Shown: positions 1-10,869, counted from the stretch's first letter. The stretch is DNA of 64,000 bases from Candidatus Dormiibacterota bacterium (GCA_003139695.1 PLJM01000006.1:372001-436000); one strand, 5' to 3'. Made by a program: numbers and translations. The notes: generated by a model from the sequence alone, not told the origin.

Positions 1-1
1 A

Positions 2-757
2 GCCGCTGTGACGCTGCTCGCATCGTTCCTGGTTCTGGAAGGCCGCATCACGAATCCGATCATGCCCTTGCGCATACTGCGAATTCGCAGCCTGGTCGGC
101 GCCAGCGTGGCGCGAGCGATGCTTGCGACAGGCATGTTCGCGACGTTCTTCCTCGGCACGCTGTACCTCCAGCACGTCCGCGGTTATAGCGCCATCGGTA
201 CGGGACTGGCGTTCCTGCCGTGGAGTATCTCCCTCGGCGTCCTCTCCTTGGGGATCACCGCGAGACTGATGCACCGATTCGGTCCTCGACGGACTCTCAT
301 CCCTGGGATGGTCGCCATCGTCGCGGCTCTCGTGCTGATGGCCAACACTGGCCAGAACGCGAGCTACTTCCCGGAGCTGTTCGGCGCATATCTGCTGTTC
401 GGAATCGGCGCCGGCACATCGTTCATGCCACTCGTCACGATCGCCATGTCCGAGGTCCCACCACAGGACGCGGGCCTCGCTTCGGGGATAGCCAACGTGT
501 CGATGCAAATCTCTGCGGCGATTGGACTCGCGGCCTTGGGGACGATCTCGTCTGGCCACTCGACCGCGCTGGTTGCACAGGGGTACTCGCTGTCGAGCGC
601 TCTGACCGGCGGCTATCAGCTGTCCTTTGGCATCGCCGCGGCGTGCGTCGCAGTGGGCTTGCTCGTGGTGCTGGTGGTGCTGCGGCCGCTCGGCGCACGC
701 CATGACGCCCCAGTCACCAGCCGAGAATGGGCGGAGGGCACAGCCGAAGCGGCTTAA
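2..757 (+). CDS. MFS transporter, DHA2-like drug efflux pump, C-terminal part (cut by window edge)
   Basis: The reading frame is already open at the left edge, so the N-terminal half is missing. About 250 residues remain. They are highly hydrophobic, with some six or seven membrane helices separated by short basic loops, for example the 'MHRFGPRRT' loop near residue 95. A small-residue helix with 'GIGAGTSFMPLVTIAMSEV' is typical of the second half of 14-helix DHA2 (EmrB/QacA) proton-drug antiporters. It ends in a short soluble tail. Family membership rests on the overall pattern, and the substrate cannot be read from the sequence. It lies 127 bases upstream of a quinone-oxidoreductase-like gene on the same strand, with a palindromic operator candidate between them. 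Confidence 0.85.
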   Translation, partial: AAVTLLASFLVLEGRITNPIMPLRILRIRSLVGASVARAMLATGMFATFFLGTLYLQHVRGYSAIGTGLAFLPWSISLGVLSLGITARLMHRFGPRRTLIPGMVAIVAALVLMANTGQNASYFPELFGAYLLFGIGAGTSFMPLVTIAMSEVPPQDAGLASGIANVSMQISAAIGLAALGTISSGHSTALVAQGYSLSSALTGGYQLSFGIAAACVAVGLLVVLVVLRPLGARHDAPVTSREWAEGTAEAA

Positions 758-840
758 TCGAATAGATCGGCGATCTGGGACCGGCCCATGTCCTCAATGC
801 GGCCGGCGCCGACGAAATATGTGAGGCTCGCAGGGTGGTT

Positions 841-858
841 GTTGCTTGAGTAAGCAAC
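841..858. promoter_or_regulatory. Palindromic operator candidate upstream of the oxidoreductase
   Basis: A perfect inverted repeat, GTTGCTT-gagt-AAGCAAC, ends 26 bases before the oxidoreductase ATG. An AAGGAG ribosome site lies between (869-874). Short symmetric sites of this size are typical targets of MarR-, TetR- or HxlR-type dimeric repressors, which often control MFS pump and oxidoreductase genes. No regulator gene is visible in the window, so the partner is unknown. It could also form a small hairpin in RNA. Confidence 0.4.
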
Positions 859-884
859 TACCGCCACTCAAGGAGTAGTCGAAC

Positions 885-1818
885 ATGCGCGCATTCGCTC
901 TCGATGCCTTCGGACAACCCGGCTCGATTCACGACGTGCCTGAACCAGAGCCCGCCGAGGGCCAGGTGCGTGTACGCGTTGCCGCTGCCTCCCTGAACCC
1001 GTTCGACAACGCCGTGCTCGCGGGCTACATGAAGGACCGGATGGAGCACCGCTTTCCGCTCATCCCGGCCGGCGACTTCTCTGGCACCGTCGACGCCGTT
1101 GGGTCGGGCGTGACTGGATACGCAGTCGGGGACCACATCTTCGGCGTCACCGGCAAGATGGTGTTCGGCGCGGGCACGCTGGCCGAGAAGACAACCGCGA
1201 CCGCCGGAACCATCGCCAGGCGGCCGCAGTCGATCACTGATGTGGAAGCTGCGGCCCTGCCCCTCGCGGGAGTGTCCGCATTGATGTGCGTCGACGCTGT
1301 CGGCCCCAAGCCCAAGGATGTCGTCGTTGTCGTCGGAGCCGGGGGCGGAATCGGCAGCTACGCCGTCCAGCTCGCTAAGGGCCGAGGCGCACACGTGATC
1401 GGCGTGACCACCAAGGAGAACGCCGACTACGTGAAAGGCCTGGGCGCCGACGAGGTCATAGATCGCACGGCGGGCGACGTTTTGGAGGCGCTCAAGTCCA
1501 AGCACAAGGACGGCGTCGCCGCGATCATCGACACAGGCAGTGATGCGACTGGCCTCGCCCACTTGAGCGGAGCGGTGCACAAGGGCGGAACCGTTGTCTC
1601 AATGAAGGGGTTCGGTCCCCGACGAGCTGGCGAAGAACGGCGTCAAGGGAGTCAACATCCAGACCCAGGTGAACACCGAACGGCTGGAAACGTTGGCGAA
1701 GCTGTCGGCTGCTGGAACGTTGAAAGCTCCGAAGATCCGCACCTTCTCGCTCGACCACGCGGGAGAAGCGTTCAAGCTCCTCGGCCAGGTCGGCGGGAAA
1801 CTCGTAATTACCCTCTAG
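885..1818 (+). CDS. NADP-dependent quinone oxidoreductase / zinc-less MDR alcohol dehydrogenase, frameshifted near its 3' end
   Basis: Medium-chain dehydrogenase/reductase of the quinone-oxidoreductase branch, likely reducing quinones or enones with NADPH. The N-terminal GroES-like domain (residues 1-130) has 'VAAASLNPFDNAVLAGYM', and no catalytic zinc cysteines are seen. The Rossmann domain carries 'VVVVVGAGGGIGSYAVQLAK' near residue 150. After 'GGTVVSMKG' the frame goes wrong. The expected C-terminus ('DELAKNGVKGVNIQTQVN' through 'GGKLVITL' and TAG at 1818) sits in another frame, and one extra base in the GGGG at 1607-1610 or the CCCC at 1617-1620 explains this. The uncorrected frame runs on with nonsense to 1838. 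This is either a recent disabling mutation or a sequencing error. The ATG at 885 has an AAGGAG site 10 bases upstream. Confidence 0.85.
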
Positions 1819-1999
1819 CGTCCGCCATTCGTTTGTAGAAACGGCACGGCGGGGATTCCGCCGTGGTGTGGAAGTTCCAGTGACGGCACCACGTGATGCC
1901 GTCAAACATCCTGCACGTCCCACACGTCACGCGTGGATTCTCCGCGCGCGTCTTCTTCATGTGTTGCTCATCGCGCTCCCCGGCAAATCCTTCCTTCAC
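1808..1999 (-). CDS. Small cysteine-rich protein, unknown function
   Basis: A 63-residue ORF starting at GTG. Its G-T-G-A overlaps the TGA of the tiny ORF upstream (1996-2118), the arrangement of translationally coupled genes. The centre carries 'CGTCRMFDGITWCRHW' and a later 'CRFY', that is CxxC...CxxW...C plus histidines, compatible with a small zinc or Fe-S knuckle. Basic residues are common. It overlaps the end of the convergent oxidoreductase gene by 11 bases. I do not recognise a family. Its position downstream of purH suggests it may be read with the purine operon. Confidence 0.45.
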   Translation of the reverse strand: MKEGFAGERDEQHMKKTRAENPRVTCGTCRMFDGITWCRHWNFHTTAESPPCRFYKRMADARG

Positions 2000-2118
2000 A
2001 GCGATGGCTCGTCGAGGCGGCGCTGCAACCGGCCCATCTCATCGGAAAAGCCTTCGATTCGCGCCAGGTAGGTGCCGTACGAAAGGCGGCGGCCCTCCTC
2101 ACCAAATCGAGATCCCAT
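1996..2118 (-). CDS. Very small ORF downstream of purH
   Basis: A 40-codon ORF with its ATG at 2116-2118, eight bases after the purH stop. The same frame is open further upstream but would then lie inside purH. The peptide reads 'MGSRFGEEGRRLSYGTYLAR' followed by a charged helix. Its stop overlaps the GTG start of the next Cys-rich ORF. Support is positional: same strand, tight spacing and coupling overlap. It may be a remnant of a longer gene or a real small protein. Confidence 0.3.
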   Translation of the reverse strand: MGSRFGEEGRRLSYGTYLARIEGFSDEMGRLQRRLDEPSL

Positions 2119-2125
2119 CGGCGAA

Positions 2126-3649
2126 TCAGTGTTTGAAATGTCGCTGGCCGGTGATGACCATCGCGATGCCGGCGGCGTCTGCAGCCGCCACGACATCGCT
2201 GTCTTTCATCGAGCCGCCAGGCTGAATCACAGCGGTCACACCGGCTCGGATGCCCTCCTCGAGGCCATCAGGAAATGGAAAGAATGCGTCGGAGGCCATC
2301 ACCGAGCCGCGCGCCTGGTCGCCGGCGCGACGCACCGCGATCTGGACAGCTTCGACCCGCGACATCTGGCCAGCGCCCACACCGACGGCGGCACGGTCCT
2401 TGAACAGCACTATCGCGTTGGATTTCACATGCTTGACGGCAATCCATGCCAGCCGGATCTGCTCCCACTCGGCCTCAGTCGGCGAGCGCCTTGTCGCCAC
2501 GGCGCAGGCGGCTCGGTCGAATCCGGCGCGGTCCCAGTCCTGGACCAGGAATCCGCCAGGAACTGAGCGGACGTCGTAATCGAACAGACCGCGGCGCGCA
2601 GGTTGGACGGCCAGGACGATCATCCCCTTGCGGCGCGCGAGCACCTCGAGAGACTCGTCGAGAACCTCGGGTGCGACAACGACGTGAGTGACGATCTGCA
2701 CGATGTGCTCCGCGGTCGTCCGGTCGAGCGGCCGGTTCACGGCCACGATCCCACCAAAGGCCGACGTCCTGTCGCATTCGAAGGCCCGTACGTACGCGCG
2801 TGACAGCTCATCGGCGATCGCAAGACCGCATGGATTCATGTGCTTGATGATTGCGGCGGCCGGTTGGTCGTAGTCACTCACCAGCTGGAACGCGGCGGCG
2901 GCATCCTGGATGTTGTTGAAGCCGAGCTCCTTGCCCTGCAGCTGCTGGGCGCCGCCGAGCCCGCCTGGATCGGGGCCAAACCGGTAGAAGGCGGCGCGCT
3001 GGTGCTCGTTCTCGCCGTATTTCAGCGGCCTCGCCAGGCGCCCGGCAATCGGGAGCTCTTGCGGAAAGTCCGCGTCCCGGCCTTGCAGGTAGGCCGCGAT
3101 CCACGCGTCGTAGGCCGAGGTATGCGCGAACGCCTCCGCGGCGAAGCGGCGGCGCATCGTCACGTCCGGGCCACCGGCATGCAGCGCGGCAAGAACCTCG
3201 GCATAGCGCTCGGGCCGCACCACCACCACGACCGAATCGCTGTTCTTGGCCGCGGCGCGGATCATGGTCGGCCCCCCGATGTCGATCTGCTCCACCGCCT
3301 CCTCGACGGTCACGCCAGGCCGCATCACGGTGTCGACAAACGGATAGAGGTTGCAGCACACGAGGTCGATCTCTTTGAGGCCGTGCTCGCGAAGAGCCTC
3401 CATGTGCTCGGGCTTGTCACGCCGGGCCAGCAACCCCGCGTGCACACCGGGGTGAAGCGTCTTGATGCGGCCGTCCATCATCTCGGGAAATCCGGTGAGG
3501 TCGCTGACGGGCCTCGCGTCGACGGCGGCATCCAGGATCGCATTGAGGGTGCTGCCGGTTGCATACAGCTCGTACCCAAGCCGCTGCAAGCCCCGCGCGA
3601 AAGCGCTCAGCCCAGTCTTGTCGCTAACCGACAGCAGGGCTCTTGGCAA
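2126..3649 (-). CDS. purH: Bifunctional AICAR formyltransferase / IMP cyclohydrolase
   Basis: Catalyses the last two steps to IMP: formylation of AICAR with 10-formyl-THF, then ring closure. The 507 residues match the usual length. The N-terminal MGS-like cyclohydrolase domain (residues 1-190) begins 'LLSVSDKTGLSAFARGL' and has 'GFPEMMDGRIKTLHPGVH'. The C-terminal transformylase domain has the hallmark 'IKHMNPCG' with the catalytic Lys-His pair and 'SDAFFPFPDGLEEG'. The start is TTG at 3649, inside the end of purN (26-base overlap), and no ATG fits before the conserved N-terminus. It is the last recognisable gene of the minus-strand purine operon. Confidence 0.97.
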   Translation of the reverse strand: MPRALLSVSDKTGLSAFARGLQRLGYELYATGSTLNAILDAAVDARPVSDLTGFPEMMDGRIKTLHPGVHAGLLARRDKPEHMEALREHGLKEIDLVCCNLYPFVDTVMRPGVTVEEAVEQIDIGGPTMIRAAAKNSDSVVVVVRPERYAEVLAALHAGGPDVTMRRRFAAEAFAHTSAYDAWIAAYLQGRDADFPQELPIAGRLARPLKYGENEHQRAAFYRFGPDPGGLGGAQQLQGKELGFNNIQDAAAAFQLVSDYDQPAAAIIKHMNPCGLAIADELSRAYVRAFECDRTSAFGGIVAVNRPLDRTTAEHIVQIVTHVVVAPEVLDESLEVLARRKGMIVLAVQPARRGLFDYDVRSVPGGFLVQDWDRAGFDRAACAVATRRSPTEAEWEQIRLAWIAVKHVKSNAIVLFKDRAAVGVGAGQMSRVEAVQIAVRRAGDQARGSVMASDAFFPFPDGLEEGIRAGVTAVIQPGGSMKDSDVVAAADAAGIAMVITGQRHFKH

Positions 3650-4196
3650 GTCGCGCCTCCATCAAACGGATCGCTTGCGGAAGTATTCGATGCTCAGCTT
3701 CGTGAACGCGCGCGCGCAACGTCTCCGGGCTGTCGCCGTCCAGCACCTCCACCTCTTCCTGAATGAGGACGGGGCCCGCGTCCAGGTCCGCCGTGACCAC
3801 GTGCACGGTGGCGCCGGTTCTCTTGGCCCCGGCTTGGAGCGCCTGCTCGATCGCGTCCATTCCGCCCCCGAACTCGGGCAGCAGCGATGGATGGACGTTG
3901 ACGATCCGGTCTCTGAACGCTCCCACGAACGCTCCCGAATGTATGCGGTCGTAACCGGCATCGACAACCAGCTCTACGCCTTGTCCTTTGAAAAAGTCGC
4001 GCATCGCGGCGTCACGCTCCTCGGTAGATGCGTAGTTTTTTTGCGGCAGCTCAGCCAGTGGAATTCCGCACTCTCGCGCGAAGGCAGCGGCGCCACATGC
4101 CGGTCTGTTCGTCGCCACAGCTACGACATCGAATCCGCGCTCGACAAGGTTGCGCAGGTTCGAGCCGGCGCCGGAAACCGCCACCCCCAATCTCAT
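3624..4196 (-). CDS. purN: Phosphoribosylglycinamide formyltransferase (GART)
   Basis: Transfers a formyl group from 10-formyl-THF to GAR, step three of purine synthesis. The 190-residue length is normal. It starts 'MRLGVAVSGAGSNLRNLVE', the phosphate-binding loop. It has 'VNVHPSLLPEFGGGMDAIEQ', with the catalytic His of the HPSLLP motif, and 'GATVHVVTADLDAGPVLIQ' with the essential Asp. It begins 10 bases after purM and runs 26 bases into purH, consistent with one transcript. Confidence 0.96.
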   Translation of the reverse strand: MRLGVAVSGAGSNLRNLVERGFDVVAVATNRPACGAAAFARECGIPLAELPQKNYASTEERDAAMRDFFKGQGVELVVDAGYDRIHSGAFVGAFRDRIVNVHPSLLPEFGGGMDAIEQALQAGAKRTGATVHVVTADLDAGPVLIQEEVEVLDGDSPETLRARVHEAEHRILPQAIRLMEARLAKSPAVG

Positions 4197-4206
4197 TGGT
4201 GAAGCT

Positions 4207-5184
4207 TCAGCGAATCATGACCCGATCAGGCGCTGAATGGCGGACCACCTCGCCCACGACCTGAGCGCCGGACGGCACATCGCTGCCATCCATCACCACA
4301 ACCATGCCCAGGCCCATGTTGAAGGTGCCCAGCATCTCGTCGTTAGAGACTCTGCCTCGCTTGCGCACGAGCCCGAAGATCGGTGGCTCGACCCAAGATT
4401 TTCGCTCGAGCCGCGCGCCGAGGCCTTCGGGCAGGCACCGAGGGAGGTTGCCGAGAATGCCTCCTCCGGTGATGTGCGCGGCGCCCTTCCAACGCATGGT
4501 GCGGAGCGGTTCAAGGTACGAGAGATGGGGCTCGAGCAGCTCCTCTCCGAGGGGACGGCCGAGCTCGGGATAGACCTTGCTCAGCGGCACGTCCTCGAAC
4601 ACCTTGCGGACCAGCGAGAACCCATTGGTGTGGAGCCCGCTCGACGGCAGGCCGACGATGACATCGCCTGCGCGAATTGCGTTCGGGTCCTGGCGTCGGC
4701 CCACCTCGACCAGCCCGACGATGAACCCTGCAAGGTCGTAATCACCAAGCGCGTACACGCCCGGCATCTCTGCCGTCTCCCCGCCAAGTAGCGCGCAGCC
4801 GGCCTTCGTGCAGGCTGCAGTCATGCCCTCGATCAGCTGGGCGAAGACGTCGGGGTCCAGACGACCGGTTGCGAAGTAGTCAAGAAAGAAGAGGGGCCGG
4901 GCGCCGGCGGTGGCGATGTCATTGACGCAGTGATTGACGATATCGGTGCCGATTCCGCGATGTGCGCCTGCGGCGATCGCAACCTTGATCTTGGTGCCCA
5001 CCCCGTCCGCGCTCGCCGCGAGGTGGCCCCCGCCGGGCAGCGCGTACAGGCCCGCGAATGGCCCGACTCCCACCGCCACCTCTTTCCCGTGGGTCGCGGC
5101 GATCAGCGGCTTGACGCGCTCCAGAACGCGCTCGTAAGCCTCGATGTCGACGCCGGCCGCGGCGTACGACAAGCCTTCAGGCAC
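4207..5184 (-). CDS. purM: Phosphoribosylformylglycinamidine cyclo-ligase (AIR synthetase)
   Basis: ATP-dependent closure of FGAM to AIR, step five. The 325 residues contain the PurM/SelD-like fold with 'VGVGPFAGLYALPG' near residue 40, 'GADSVGTKIKVA'-type residues as 'ASADGVGTKIKVAIAAG', 'LLGGETAEMPGVY' around residue 130 and the C-terminal 'HITGGGILGNLPR'. It follows purF after a 140-base gap filled with palindromic repeats (5185-5324), the longest gap inside this operon. It is followed 10 bases later by purN. Confidence 0.96.
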   Translation of the reverse strand: MPEGLSYAAAGVDIEAYERVLERVKPLIAATHGKEVAVGVGPFAGLYALPGGGHLAASADGVGTKIKVAIAAGAHRGIGTDIVNHCVNDIATAGARPLFFLDYFATGRLDPDVFAQLIEGMTAACTKAGCALLGGETAEMPGVYALGDYDLAGFIVGLVEVGRRQDPNAIRAGDVIVGLPSSGLHTNGFSLVRKVFEDVPLSKVYPELGRPLGEELLEPHLSYLEPLRTMRWKGAAHITGGGILGNLPRCLPEGLGARLERKSWVEPPIFGLVRKRGRVSNDEMLGTFNMGLGMVVVMDGSDVPSGAQVVGEVVRHSAPDRVMIR

Positions 5185-5199
5185 GGGGGAGGAGGCCCT

Positions 5200-5301
5200 C
5201 CCGCGACGGGGTCGCGGGGACCCCAGAGGACGCTCCTCCGCTTAACACATTGGAAGGAGGTGCTTGGAAAAAGGGTAAGTGACGGCCGAAGTAAATTCGG
5301 C
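5200..5301. repeat. Intergenic palindrome cluster between purF and purM (modules B and C)
   Basis: The 140-base purF-purM gap holds two hairpins that recur elsewhere. Module B is CCCGCGAC-ggg-GTCGCGGG at 5200-5218, followed by GACCCCAGAGG. The same 19-base segment gtcgcggggaccccagagg occurs on the other strand at 36142-36160. Module C is GCCGAA-gtaaa-TTCGGC at 5285-5301, with flanks (GG before, TTA after) shaped like the GGCCGGG hairpins at 29803 and 38004. I see no T-run after the stems, so they do not look like intrinsic terminators. They could affect mRNA stability or processing between purF and purM. Confidence 0.6.
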
Positions 5302-5324
5302 TTAGGGCTCCACTTGGCATTTGA

Positions 5325-6791
5325 CTAAATTTTGGGCTCTGCGAGTTGGAGAGATGGAGGACCCGGGACGTGGTCGGACTTCGGCGGCATCTCGAACTGC
5401 ATCTTGTCCATCTCCAGCTGTTGGGGCACGGGCACCGGGTATGAACCATCGAAGCACGCTCGGCAGAACTCCTGGGCAGGACCGCGGCCGATGGCGCGCA
5501 TGAGGCCCGGGATGGAGAGGTAATGGAGGCTGTCCGCCCCCAGATGCTCGCGCACCTGCTCAACCGTTCGATTCGCCGCGATCAGCTCTTTTGTCGACCC
5601 GATGTCGACGCCCATGAAGCACGGATATCGCATCGGCGGGCTGGAGATCCGCATGTGGATCTCCTTGGCGCCGGCAGCGCGCAATCGTTCGATGATGCGG
5701 CGCGAGGTGGTGCCGCGGACAATCGAGTCGTCGACAGCGATGAGCCGCTTGCCGCGGATCGAGCGCGGGAGAGCGTTGAGCTTGAGCATCACGCCGGCTT
5801 CGCGAAGCGTCTGGTCGGGTTGGATGAAGGTGCGGTTGATGTACCGGCTCTTCATCAACGCCTCACGGAACGGGATTCCCGCAGCCTCGGCGTAGCCAAT
5901 CGCTGCAGGCGTGCCCGAGTCGGGGAATGCGATGACCATGTCCGCGTCGACTGGCGCTTCCTTGGCGAGCTCATTGCCCATTCGGATACGGGCCTCCTCC
6001 AGCTCGCAGTTCTTGAGGATCGAATCCGGCCGCGCAAAGTAGATGAACTCGAAGACGCACATCGCGTGCTTGTTCGACGTCTGGAAGGTGACGCTGTGCA
6101 CGCCGTGCTCATCCATGACCACCATCTCTCCCGGCTGCACCTCGCGCACGAAAGTCGCATGCACGGTGTCGAGAGCGCAGGTTTCCGAAGCGATCACGTG
6201 GGCCGGCTGTCCCGGAAGAGGGATATAACCGATGCACAGCGGCCGGAAGCCATACGGATCGCGCAGCGCGATGAGCTGGGTCGGCGTGATGATCCCGCAG
6301 GAGTAGGCGCCGACCACCCGCGCGAAGGTTCGGCGAATGACCTCCTCCCACGTGCGGCCGTGCGTGTGCTCGATGAGTCGCGCCATGACCTCGGTGTCGA
6401 GGCCGCTGTCGAACGTGGCTCCCTCCTCCTCCAGCTGCTTGCGGAGGGCCTCGGCGTTCAAGAGGTTGCCGTTGTGGGCGATGGCACCCGGGCCGAGCGT
6501 GGGGTGATGGAAAGGAAGCGGGTGCGCGTTCTCTGCGCGACTCGCGCCGGTGGTCGAGTAGCGCGTGTGCCCCAGCGCAAGGATCGAGCCCGGGCCCATG
6601 TCCTGGATGGTCGCAGGCGTGAACACCTGTGCGACCAGGCCCATGCCTCGATGCACGCGGACTGACGTGCCGTCGGAGACTGCGATTCCCGCCGACTCCT
6701 GACCCCGATGCTGCAGCGAGAAAAGCCCGAAGTAGGTCAGGTTGGCGACGTCGATTCCCCGCGAAGCGCAGATGCCAAAAACGCCGCACAT
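5325..6791 (-). CDS. purF: Amidophosphoribosyltransferase
   Basis: Committed step of purine synthesis: PRPP plus glutamine gives phosphoribosylamine. I take the ATG at 6791, giving 'MCGVFGICASRG'. Cys2 then becomes the N-terminal nucleophile of the class II glutaminase domain after Met removal, with no propeptide. The upstream GTG at 6812 would bury it. The C-terminal phosphoribosyltransferase domain has the PRPP loop 'AVDDSIVRGTTSR'. Cysteines in 'RYPCFMGVD' and 'FCRACFDGSYP' match the Fe-S ligands of the Bacillus-type enzyme. The start is 2 bases after the purL stop. Feedback inhibition by nucleotides is expected from the family. Confidence 0.96.
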   Translation of the reverse strand: MCGVFGICASRGIDVANLTYFGLFSLQHRGQESAGIAVSDGTSVRVHRGMGLVAQVFTPATIQDMGPGSILALGHTRYSTTGASRAENAHPLPFHHPTLGPGAIAHNGNLLNAEALRKQLEEEGATFDSGLDTEVMARLIEHTHGRTWEEVIRRTFARVVGAYSCGIITPTQLIALRDPYGFRPLCIGYIPLPGQPAHVIASETCALDTVHATFVREVQPGEMVVMDEHGVHSVTFQTSNKHAMCVFEFIYFARPDSILKNCELEEARIRMGNELAKEAPVDADMVIAFPDSGTPAAIGYAEAAGIPFREALMKSRYINRTFIQPDQTLREAGVMLKLNALPRSIRGKRLIAVDDSIVRGTTSRRIIERLRAAGAKEIHMRISSPPMRYPCFMGVDIGSTKELIAANRTVEQVREHLGADSLHYLSIPGLMRAIGRGPAQEFCRACFDGSYPVPVPQQLEMDKMQFEMPPKSDHVPGPPSLQLAEPKI

Positions 6792-6793
6792 GG

Positions 6794-8982
<2,189 letters not shown>

Positions 8983-8986
<4 letters not shown>

Positions 8987-9687
8987 GACACCAGGACTCG
9001 CATCGCGGCTTCGGCGACCGAGCGGAACAGCTTGAGGCCGTCGGTGCCGCCGAGCTCCGCCTCCGAGCACCGCTCAGGGTGGGGCATCATGCCAAGCACG
9101 TTGCCGCGCTTGTTGACGATGCCGGCGATGTTATGCAGCGACCCATTCGGGTTGGCACTTGCGACTACGTCTCCTTTCGCATCGCAGTAGCGGAACACGA
9201 CCTGGCCGCTCTGCTCCAGGCGCGACAGCGTGGCGGGGTCGGCGAAATAGCTGCCCTCGCCATGCGAGATCGGGACGCTGATCACCTCGCGGTCTGAGCA
9301 CTGCGAGGTGAAAGCAAGATCGTTGCGCTCGACCAACAGGTTCGTCCACTCGCACCGGAACTCAAGTGATGCGTTGCGGGTCAACGCCCCCGGCAGGAGT
9401 CCCGCCTCGCACAGGATCTGGAAACCGTTGCAGATTCCCCACACGAGCCCGCCGCGGTCCGCGAACTCCCCCACCTTTTCCATGATCGGTGCGAAGCGCG
9501 CGACTGCGCCGGTTCGGAGGTAGTCGCCGTAGGCGAAGCCGCCCGGAAGAATGATGCAGTCGCATCCCTTGAGGTCTGTGTCCTTGTGCCACAGATATTG
9601 GAGCTGCTCGCCGAGCACCTGGTCGATCACCCAGCCGCAATCTCGATCGGACCACGTACCCGGGAAGACCACGACCCCAAACTTCAT
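8983..9687 (-). CDS. purQ: FGAM synthase subunit I, glutaminase (PurQ)
   Basis: Class I glutamine amidotransferase that releases ammonia for PurL. It has 234 residues and begins '[17 protein letters not shown]'. The nucleophile elbow is '[19 protein letters not shown]', with Cys near residue 90. The catalytic His and Glu lie in the C-terminal '[13 protein letters not shown]'. It overlaps purS by 4 bases (ATGA) upstream and purL by 4 bases (TTGA) downstream, so the three complex subunits look translationally coupled. Confidence 0.96.
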
Positions 9688-9944
9688 CGTTTAGGGGACG
9701 CCTCGGACTCGATCTCGAAACGAAAGTCCTCGATGACGTGGTTCGCAAGCAGCTGCCTGCACATCGCTTCCACCCGCTGCCTCGCTTCATGCTCGCTGGC
9801 GGCGTCGAGCCTCACCTCGATGTACTTGCCGATGCGGACGTCAGACACCTCCCTGAAGCCCAGCGTGGCCAGGCCCTGTTTGACGGTGATGCCCTGGGGG
9901 TCGTTGACCAGCGGCTTCGGAGTTACGACCACGCGAGCGATCAT
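9684..9944 (-). CDS. purS: FGAM synthase subunit PurS
   Basis: Small structural subunit that joins PurQ to PurL in the three-part FGAM synthase of Gram-positive-type bacteria. The 86 residues read '[20 protein letters not shown]', then '[17 protein letters not shown]', the signature of the PurS dimer fold. It begins 7 bases after purC and overlaps purQ by 4 bases. Its presence confirms that PurL is the small form. Confidence 0.95.
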   Translation of the reverse strand: MIARVVVTPKPLVNDPQGITVKQGLATLGFREVSDVRIGKYIEVRLDAASEHEARQRVEAMCRQLLANHVIEDFRFEIESEASPKR

Positions 9945-9951
9945 CTGTCGG

Positions 9952-10869
9952 TCACTCGTTGCGGGCCTTACGGTGGAATAGCGGTTTGCCCACCAGTCGC
10001 TCGTATGCGGTCAGGTACCGGTTGCGCGTTTGATAGACGACGTCGTCGGGCAGCGCAGGCGGCTCCGATTCCTTGTCCCAACCTGAGTGGGTCAGCCAAT
10101 CGCGCACGAATTGCTTGTCGTATGAATCCGGCGAGGTGCCAACCACGTAAGTGGACCCCTCCCAGAATCGCGAGCTGTCCGGTGTCAGCGCCTCGTCGAT
10201 CAGGATGAGCTCGCCGTCGATTGTGCCGAACTCGAACTTCGTGTCGGCGAGGATCAGCCCGCGTCGCACCGCGACCTCCGAGGCAAACCTGTACAGCTCG
10301 AGGCTTGCATCTTTGAGCTTGGTAGCGAGCTCCTCTCCAATCTCCTTCTTCATCTGCGTGAAGGAGATGTTCTCGTCGTGTCCGCTCTCGGCCTTGGTTG
10401 CAGGCGAGAAGACGGGAGTCACCAGCCTCTCGCTCTGTCGAAGACCCGGCGGCATGGTCTCGCCGGCGAGGGTCTGCGACTCCTGGTACTCGTTCCATGC
10501 GCTGCCGGCCAGGTAGCCGCGCACGACGCATTCGAAATCGATGCGCTTGGCTTTGCGCACGATAATGAAGCGCCCGGCTAGCTCGTCTCGTCGATCTCGA
10601 AGCGCCGCCGGCAGGTCAGGCATCATGCCCGAGACCAGGTGGTTCTCCTGGAAGAAATCCGTTTGGGAGAACCAGAAGATCGAGAGCTGGGTCAGCACCT
10701 TGCCGCGATCAGGGATCCCGTTCGGCAATACGTGGTCGAAGGCCGAGATGCGGTCGGTGGCCACCATGAGGAGCTTGTTGTCGTCGAGCTCGTATGTGTC
10801 CCTGACCTTGCCGCGAGCGAAGAGCTTCAGCGGCAGATCGGTGGTGAGGACCGGCGGCCCGGCTATCAA
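9952..10869 (-). CDS. purC: SAICAR synthetase
   Basis: Joins CAIR and aspartate with ATP, giving SAICAR. The 305 residues match the longer form of the family. The N-terminal ATP loop 'LFARGKVRDTYELD' is followed by 'ATDRISAFDHVLPNGIPDRG' near residue 37. The aspartate/CAIR site follows in 'ECVVRGYLAGSAWNEYQ'. The C-terminal Mg site region is 'LILADTKFEFGTIDGELILI'. It overlaps the end of purB by 4 bases (ATGA) and precedes purS by 7 bases. PurB uses its product as substrate. Confidence 0.96.
   Translation of the reverse strand: MIAGPPVLTTDLPLKLFARGKVRDTYELDDNKLLMVATDRISAFDHVLPNGIPDRGKVLTQLSIFWFSQTDFFQENHLVSGMMPDLPAALRDRRDELAGRFIIVRKAKRIDFECVVRGYLAGSAWNEYQESQTLAGETMPPGLRQSERLVTPVFSPATKAESGHDENISFTQMKKEIGEELATKLKDASLELYRFASEVAVRRGLILADTKFEFGTIDGELILIDEALTPDSSRFWEGSTYVVGTSPDSYDKQFVRDWLTHSGWDKESEPPALPDDVVYQTRNRYLTAYERLVGKPLFHRKARNE

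Noticed and set aside
858..1580. 240-codon open frame on the minus strand opposite the oxidoreductase
   Set aside because: Antisense shadow of a recognised MDR gene; low-complexity composition and no domain.
2840..3766. 308-codon plus-strand frame opposite purH/purN
   Set aside because: Runs fully antisense to two conserved enzymes; long open frames are expected on the other strand in GC-rich DNA.
5523..6665. 380-codon plus-strand frame opposite purF
   Set aside because: Antisense to conserved PurF; Arg/His/Asp-rich translation typical of a shadow frame.
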